Assembly (NCBI GenBank): GCA_017562135.1 | Contig: QEYB01000926.1 | Coordinates: forward strand, 62,001-126,000 | Reading direction: 5' to 3' | Source: Dipylidium caninum | Lineage: Eukaryota; Platyhelminthes; Cestoda; Cyclophyllidea; Dipylidiidae | Length of the DNA: 64,000 bases | Part shown: positions 37,201 through 46,200 of the stretch, piece by piece | Position numbering within the stretch: position 1 is the stretch's first letter | How the letters are laid out: every line of letters begins with the position of its first letter | The notes under the pieces: model-generated | The model's input: the letters and a program-made list of their open reading frames with translations, nothing else | What the model was told of the DNA's origin: nothing | Databases searched by the model: none | Made by a program: the position numbers and the translations under genes

Positions 37201-40200
37201 GTGAATCCACCCGACCCCCCCTCGGGCGCAGAGCGCGGACTAGTCGCGGCGCTACGGCGACTGGGAGGTGTCGTGTGTGGGCTTGCGGAGAGGCGCCAAC
37301 GCCGCACACCCTCACGACGGAGGCGTCCGCAAGCCCCAACATCGGGACGCGGGGAGGGAGGAGCTTACGGTTGGCGCAGGGCGTGGTGGTGCAGGGGACG
37401 CAGCTGCCATTCACGGGTATCGTCGTCTTGAAGTCGCATTCAATCACACAAACCGTGTCCATCTTCAGGAGAGGCTCTAAAATGGACCAAAGAAAGGGTC
37501 ATTTCTCTCTCTCTCTTTATTTATTTATTTACTTAAACCTCTCGCCTTCAATCACCAAACATTTTACTCATCAAGGTTCAGTTGGAAGTGACAGGTGCCC
37601 TGACCGACGCGATGTTCTATGATTTTCTCGGCCTTTCCTTCCCGCTCCCGCCGCCCGGCTTGCTGTTAGGTCGTTAGTTTCCTTAGTTCCCAGACGTAAT
37701 TCTGGGGCAGTAGAGAAGGCCCCAGACGGGGAACAACAACCTCCGCCCTCTACGCCTCATCTGTCGGTCAAACTGGAACTCGGAAGTGGTGAGGCCTAAA
37801 AATAGGCGTGGAGACTGACTTGGCCCTGCAGGCGGCGTTTCCGCCCGGAGACAAGGAGGAGGAGGAGAAGGGCGGTGGCGGCGGCGGCGGCGAGGCCACA
37901 CCCTTGCCAATTCGCCGTGGGCCTAAGAATTAGCTTTCTACTGCCATCTGCTGTGGAGGTTGTGAAAAGAACCGCTGGCGGTTATGACATTAGCTCGGCA
38001 GCCCTTCCACATCCGCATCCATTGAATTGCCCCGAAGGGAGAAGGCCAAATGCGCTATCGTGGTGGCGGTGGCGGTGGTTGCCAACCGAGGAGCCTTAAC
38101 GGTGGCATGTGAATTCTCACTCCCACCGGCCTCCTCCTCCCTCCCATCCCCGTTCCTCCATTGAAGATGGAAAACTGTGTGGTGGCCACGGCGATGGTGT
38201 CGTCGATTCGGAGACCGGAGACCGTCAGGCCCGCGTCCAAGTCTCCTACCGAGGCTATGACGATTAAATTTGAACAAGTGGGTCGTAAAAAGGCCTAACG
38301 ACAGTTTAATGGCGGATTTTTTGTAACACTTTAGACCGCCTCCCTTGCGCTCTACCGAACAGCCGTCTAAAGGGACAATTTCAGCCAACACCACGTGGTT
38401 AGGTTAAACCACGAGGCAGTCAGGCCAATGGGGGGGACTTTGAAGTGAAAACAATGGGAAGGAAGACGGCCAACGTCCTATTAAGCTTTTTTAAAAAGAG
38501 TCAAGGGAAACAGAGTTACGCGTCTATTAAACCGCCACAGTCAGTGGAAGTACGTTTTGTTTTGTGTTTAATGAGTCTGGGCTCTCAGGTCTTGCGATTG
38601 GCGCCTGGGCGCCTAAAACTTCCGCACGGTGGCAATAAACCCTCCGACACACCACGGCGACTGCTGACGGAATTCGAGGCTGCTCGGGGTTGGCGGCAAA
38701 AGGTTCACTCGGCAAGACGGTCACCGGGGGTCCACTTTGCCGAAGCGAAGACCTCGTGGGGGGAAGCGAAGGGCAGAGAAGATCGCAGCACTCGAGACCT
38801 TCGCGCCACTGTCGACCAAATTGCTAGTTTCGGGGGAACAATGCCGTGCGCGGAGAGACAGGAAGCCCACACTACCTTCTACGAGGCGAGGAGGGGCGAC
38901 TAAGACTCGGCGCACATTGACGGACTCTTAGTTCGAGAACGACAACGAGAAGGTGAACGTAGAGGCCACCACGGCCTCTAATCACTTCCCCACAGACTAA
39001 GATAAGGGTGAAATTAGTGGGGATTTCAACCGACTGAACAAGAGTCTGTGAATCCGCCCCGGTCCCGGTTGACGGGGTGGTCCATTACACCGGCGGTAAT
39101 TAGCTAAAGCAGATGTTTCTCACAACGCCACGAGCCGAGCAACCGAAGCCCTCGAGAGTGGAGATAGTGCAGCCGTAAGACAAAAGACTGGCACGTGAAT
39201 GCATCATAAAATCTGGCATGTGGGTTTGATGTTAACGCAAATTTCACATGCCCTGCACCAGCGCGAGTGAACGTGAAGTACAGAGAGAGGCGACCCCGAC
39301 ACGCCATTGGCTATCCAACGAACCAATCAGAATCTAGCGTTCAACCACCGCCACCCCAGCGCCCCCCCCCCAACCACTTGTGGCAAATGATAAGCTGAGG
39401 ACGTGGGGCAGGGGGCGGAAAGGAGAAGAGGCCTGTAGAGTGCCAGGAATTTGGGTTTTACCAGAAAAGAAGGGGAACCGACAACGTACCTGGACATTGC
39501 TTGACACAGATATCGTGCAGTTCGTATTTGAAGTCAGGATTCAACTCCTGTCGACTCGTGGTTGGATTGACATGGTGACGCGGTGGACAGAACTTTGTGC
39601 ATGTGTCACCATTCCTCTTAGATCGACACGCCTGTAACAGGGAGATTAACACATAAAACTAGGGAAACCATTAGTGCGAAGCGAACGAGACAATGACGAA
39701 GGAGTACAAAAGAAAATCGCTAAATCCCTCGTCCCTCGCCCTTAGTGCGGATACCAGGCACGACGGCGGGATCGACTACACACTGAGTAATTTGCCGACT
39801 AATTGGTGAGTGGATCGGTCACGTCAGCCCTCTCACAGCCCACTCTGGTCGGGCTAATAGTGATTCAGGCGAAAAAAACTCTCCTCAACTGGAAAATGAG
39901 TTATCAGGTTGCCTTTCGTGCTAAAGGGCCATAAAAGGGGGGCAGATCCGAGGTTGCTGTGTATTTTCACCATCCACCTCCGCGTCCACCCGCTCCTCCT
40001 TTCTCGCCTCCAATAAACACGACCTGTCTCGTTCGCGCATCTCTCCCACGCAGCGGGAGCTGGAAAGAGGACAATCATTTTCCCGTCGTACCACCTGTTG
40101 TAGCCGACTTCATGTCCCCTACCTACTTATATCCCTTATAAGTAGCATGCGGTGAAGAAATAGTCACTTTTTCGTCCATGGCGTGGAAGGAGACAAATTT

Positions 40201-43200
40201 CATGTGTGTGTGTGTGATGTGGCTGTCGGCCCGATGGAACCGCCAAGTTAGTGAAGATGGAGGGGAGAGAACAAGCAAGAGAGCGGTTCGCGCACACGCA
40301 GTACTTTGAACGGATGGGGAAGACGCCAACCACGGGCGCAACAACAGCCAGCACACACAAACACACATAAACACACACACACGCCCCACCGTAAACGTCA
40401 TTTGCCATACCGATCTAATGGTGGCATAATATATTACCGGGTTGGTTTCGGTCTACGAGACGCGTCCTCCATCGCAATTTCGCCCACCTCCCATTGAATA
40501 ACTTGCGCCTGTAAATGTGGGAGAAATGTTTTTTTAGAGGGAATAACCTTTCCCATGGCGCAAGCGATTTCAGCCCTTGGCAGCGCGGATCCATCTCGAG
40601 AGAGAAGGCACAGTGTAATCTGCGCCTCCTCACTCATGTGGAGAGACGATAAGAAAAGTCACAAAGACTCGCCTCTCCCACTTTCATCACGGACACAAGT
40701 GTTGGTTCACTTGTATTCCCAGCAAATGAAACCCAACGCGCGTCACATATATGCGATGCGCAAATTTGCTTATACGCCCTCTTGAGTGAACAGAAATTCG
40801 GCAGATGAGAGGGGAGTGGATTAAACGAGTGGGACGAAAATCTCCCTTCCCAGGCACTGGCAGCATCGGTTGCGGGCAGTCAAGCCAGAGCGGGCGGGCA
40901 CACGGAGGCGGATTAACGCCTTGGAGGCCACCACACAAGTGTGCGGTGTGAAGGGCGCGAGGAAGGAAGTCTTTTGGAGAGAAAGTACAGTGGAGAGAAC
41001 CTTGCCGCCCACCTTTGCCCACCCCTGCGGGAATGGGAGAGTGAGAAGGCCTAATACTTTACAATTCTTAAGTCTCCCTTCTGTGGAGTTATATTACGAC
41101 TTCCGGCACTGACGGCTAACCAAAATGCATGCACATGCTGTGGGGTGAAATAAAAGGTCATCCAACTCTCGTTAATACTACTTGGCGCAGAAAACCGGAA
41201 CACGGAGAGAGGGAAAGGCGTCTGAGTGAATACATGAGAGAGTTGGAAAAGTACTCTCCCACCGGGAGGCTGACGGGGATTCCAGGGATGTGTAAACATG
41301 ACAGGTCGCCTGGATTAATATGGAGGGCGAAAGTGAAGAGAAACAAAGGGGAGCAGCGGCAGTGATGAGGCAGAGTGCGGCAGTTAGTCTTGAAGATGAG
41401 AGAGGCGGTGCGGAGTGTGGGCAAAGCATTGTCTTGGCAAGGCACTCGCATTCACTGCGAGGGTGCCTTTGTGCAGTATAAGACGGGTGTGAGTTGAAGG
41501 AGGGTGGAGTGAGGGAGACAGTGATGTCCCCCGCACTCTCGAGCCATAGGTCGTCAAGACGCAGAAAGCTCTCCGATCTAGGCATGGCTGGTGGTCTTTG
41601 AGACGACCAATATCCACTTCTTCGAAAGGTCTGTCTTGCCCCGCCTCCCCCCCCCCCCACCACCACCACCACCCAAGGATTCCGGCCAGTCAGACCGCGA
41701 GGAGGTTGGTGTTTCGGCAAGCACAACAAGGACGGCGACTTATTCCACTTTGTACATCCCAAACATTAGAGACGATCCCACCAATTTGGGCGGGGGCGAG
41801 GGATGTTTAGAGTTAAATTGAAAAAAAGGCAGATATTTATGAGATTAAGGTCGAATTGAAGGTAATGATCATAGAGCCAAAAAGAGCGGCACAAGATTAG
41901 TAGACTAAAACACGTCATAAATCAAAGTTTTAATGAAAGGACATGCTTATTGAATTATTTCTATAAAAAACCAAAGTTAAAGTTTTCTTAAAGGTTAAAT
42001 CATAAGTAGTTTTTGGTAATGAGTGGGAGAAGCTCAAAACTGACCCAACAATTCGACGTGTTACCGTAGCAACCACCGATGCAGGCGCCATCACACTCGA
42101 TCCGTTTAAACGGATTATCCAGTCGACAGTACTTGGAGGACTCCAGAGTGCACTTCGAGCCTGTGAATGCGGAGAAGGCGTTAAAAAAGGCGGCTAAGGG
42201 AAGAAGACCGCCGCGAGCCCCGAGAGCGACCACAAAAGGTGTCCATTCAACCTTCTCCCGTTTGCCGCGCTAACCGCCTCTACATACGCCAACCGGCGCT
42301 TCAACGTCCTCCCGAGAGGCCGTGTCACCACTCAAGGCCACCACCCGCCTCGAGGGAAAAAGGAGAAGGCGTCCCATTGTCGAATTGGAGGGAGCCCAAA
42401 TCGGCGTACTGCGGTAACTAAGGGAACCACTAACAATCACAGTGCCTAGGCAACGTGTATCAGAGGAAAAAGTCCCCATTTCTTTGCTTAATGAGAGTCA
42501 CACATATTTTCCGGTTATCTGGCCCATGTCCCCCCCCGCCCTGCCCTCCCCCCCCGCAAATCCAGTCAGATTGGGCTGACGGGAATGGCAGCTCCGCCGT
42601 GTGTCCCCGTGACGTCGTTCGTCTTGGTGTCGGGTGATGGCAGAGCGGCGGACACCCGGGCCACAGGGAGGAGGCCAGAAGGGAGGAGGAGGAAGGCCAT
42701 CGACAGCTCTCATTTAACACTTCCGAGTCACGCAACCGGCCTCTGGTCCATGTGGAAGTCTCGCGGGCGTCTGGAATGAATTTCTGAGGCGACCACACAG
42801 CCTCGCGGCCAGGAGCAACAACCCTTCGTGAGCAGAGGAGACGCCTCATCACCCCAGACTGTCAAGTTGTCAGGACAACTGTGCACAAGAGAGGTCGCTG
42901 CTTGGCAGTAGGGTGACATAATTTGGTTGACATTTACTGAGGCATTAACTTACGACGCTGACATTGATCTCTGCCCGGACCCCAGCAGTGTCCACTGCCG
43001 TCGCTGGCGGAGCAGGCATTGTCACAGGTTGTATTGCCTGAAAGGCATTAAGAAGAAAGATTGGAAGCGACTTTTGATGATGGTGAGGATGATTCAGGCC
43101 AACACCTCTTATTCTCCTCCTCCTTCTTCTCCTTCTCCTTCGTCTTCGCCTTTTTCACCCCTCGTATGGATGCAGGCGAGCGAGCGAGTGGGTCGGATGG

Positions 43201-46200
43201 TGTGGTGTGATGTGCGGTGGGCAGGCGGGTGTACGCCTGCGTCAGGAGATATGCGTGCTTATGAATGTGCCTGTGTGCACGTGTGAAGTGAATAAGTTGG
43301 AATGTGCGAATGAGGGCAGGGATTAAAGCGTTACATGTAATCAGTTTTCCTGTCCTCCTCCTCCTCCTCCTCCTGCTCCTCCTCCTCCCCCGCGTTCCCT
43401 CTCGGCGCATGCAGGCAAAGCACGTGGACGGCGGGGGGAGGGCGGAGGATTGTCAGGCGCACCAAGTGTCAGAAATCGCGTGACCTCGTGCAAGGCAAGG
43501 CAAAGCACATTAACCACGGTCTGGAGGAGGGGACTGGCTGCGGACATCCTCCCTCACCAGAACTGGTGCCTCCCGAGGCAGTAACGGCCTGCTGAACCAG
43601 CAATGCTACTATAACTGGGTGCGGGAGTGTGGGGGGGGGGGGGGGCAGGGACGTGGTGGACGGCGAGAGGCGGAAGAAGCCGGGTGGAGACAAGAGAGAG
43701 TAAACCAGATCCCGTGTGACTTTTAGTGGTCACTAACCCCAATGTTGGGCTGCGAGAGACGTCCACTTGTAGGACATTCCCTGTTGCACGCCTCAGGTAC
43801 ACAGAGTTGGGAGGCGGTTGGGCAGAAGGGGGCGGCAGGTGGTGAAACTGTGCGAATCCAAATTCCTGCAATTCCCACTGCCGCGAGTGTACTTGCACGC
43901 GTGTTGAAATGCACGTCACCGGAGTCACGAACGCCGGTACTAACGAGAGACGAATGATTCGCTGTGGAGGCGTTCAGTCGGCTGACGAGTCGGACAGAAA
44001 AGGCCTTTGTGTCCTCAGGGCCGGACGCGGGCGTCCAGTCTAGCCACCGCGCGTCGGAGAGGAAGGCAGTGAAAAACCTCCTCACAACAGGCCCCTCAAA
44101 CGTTGGCTCATCCGCCCTAAATTACACGGCATCCGCACACACCAACTCCACACCATCGCCACCACCGGAGGAGTCGTGTTGAAGCATGCGGGAGGCCATT
44201 TAAGGTGGTGAAAGGCGTCTGACGCATACTGCTCACTTTTGATGCATGTGGAGGGCTGAGCCCACAACTCTGAATGCGCCGTCACGTGGGCGAGGGAGGG
44301 AGGGAGTCACGGAGGCTTTGTGCTGGGCCGTGGAAGGCGATAGAGCACCTGCGTGAACACACCGCCCCGGGGTGACATGACAGCAGGACTCAGCACGAGG
44401 TGATTCACTTTCGTGAGTGCAGAGACGGGTGAAAGGCCTCCGCCACCGCCACCGCCCCCGCCACCACAGTCACATCCATCAGTCGAGACTGTCGTTGAGG
44501 GAGGCGATGGTTTGGTTCCGCGCTTTCGCGCACACGTCAGTGGAGTGAGAAGGAGGCGAGAGGACGCCACACCGGATGGCAAGCAACTACGAGCCGGCAG
44601 GCCCGAGCAAAGATTTTCAGTCTTCACTCCAGTCAAACACCCTGTGAAGGCCAACATCGCGTCTGGTGAAAGTTATTTACGCGGAAATCACCGAGGAGAA
44701 GCGCGGGGGCTGGGAGAGGAGGAGCAAGAGGAGAAAGACCTAATTTAATCTCCTGTCAAGTGGTCGGATAGTGGAAGAGCACCGAAAGGCCATTTGAGGA
44801 AATGGGGAAGGCGAGCAACTCCTGAAAGGACACGGCGATCAGGTGACACTCTTTCCAGTTCCTACGCGAAGCTCACTCCCACTTGTCCAACGCTCGGGTC
44901 GCAACGAGGAGGGGAAGAAGGCGCAGAGAGGGGGGAGGGGTGGAGGGGAAGGAGGAGAAATGAGGGGTAAATGTTGCTCCAGAGTCCCCTTTCATCCCTC
45001 GTCCCGTTGCCTTGACGAGGCGAAGACGTGACGAGGCCCACGAAGGGCGCGTTGATTGTGGACGTGCGCACGCATTAGGCACCGGGTGTCACGACGAGCT
45101 TCATTATGACCAACTCGCCTGATTTGCATGCCCGAAGGGCAGGAGGGCGAAGGGGGAAGGCGGCGCTGGCGGCGAAGGACCAAGGCGCGAGTTTATCGGG
45201 TGTGTGTGTGCACAGAGAGGCAAGAAACCTTCGACAGGCAAGTCTGCAGCGCATCTGACTAAGGTGCAGACACAAGCTTCCATTCCACCGCTCCGCCGCC
45301 TCCTTTTCTGCCCGGCTGGCATGGAAGGCGAGGGGGGGGGAGGCGGGTTATTTGGCCTAGTCGCCGCCCCCTGAAATGCGGCTAATTGGAACGCATAGAA
45401 GCGAAGTTGGGGGCATTTAGTGGCTTTTCGGCGACCAAATCTGGCATTCGCGAGGACAGAGTCGCGAAGAAGATGGCAGTTGGTCGGTCTACAGTCGGAA
45501 GAATCGGTGCCAAATTTTCGGGAGAAGCTTAGCTCACAACTCCTTCGCCGCGCCCCCACCATCACCAGTGCCCCGGCGCCAGACCGACCTCCCCCAAAGG
45601 TTATGCGAGAACTGGGTGGCAGGCGATGATGACACCTTCGCATTGACACCTCTTAACAGTCGCCCCTTCCAACCCCGAGACACCACGGGTTAAGTGGAGT
45701 TGTCTGGGAAAAAAGCCAAAAATGCTAATCAATTGGGGAAGTCTGGCACCGCAGACAAAGTTAAGATCGCACTCGGGCGCAAGATTGGGTGGACGGAAGG
45801 TGGGGCGAAGTGAGCTGCGGCGGGACAGAGCCTTTTCCGTGTTCCACCACGAGGCTTAGAGTTGCCGGTGGCGGTGGCGGTGGTCGCGGTGGTCGCGGTG
45901 GACGAAGATGTGGGCCACAAACCAAACTACAGACTGGGCCCGACGGCTTTGCGCCAATGTCAAGTAGGTCGGCCCCCGACGGCCCGCCAGTGCCAGTGAG
46001 TCATGACGGGGCGGGGTGCGGCGAAAAGGTGAGGCGAAGGAAGGGAGGAGGAGGAGGCGGGAAATGCAAATCAACTTGCCTCTATTATTACTTTTTGTCG
46101 ACTTTTCACTCCATCTCGTCTGACGTAGCAGTCTTCAGGGCTCTTTTTTTCTCACAACTCAAGACGTTTCCGGTCATCTTAGCCGACTTTGAATTTCTCG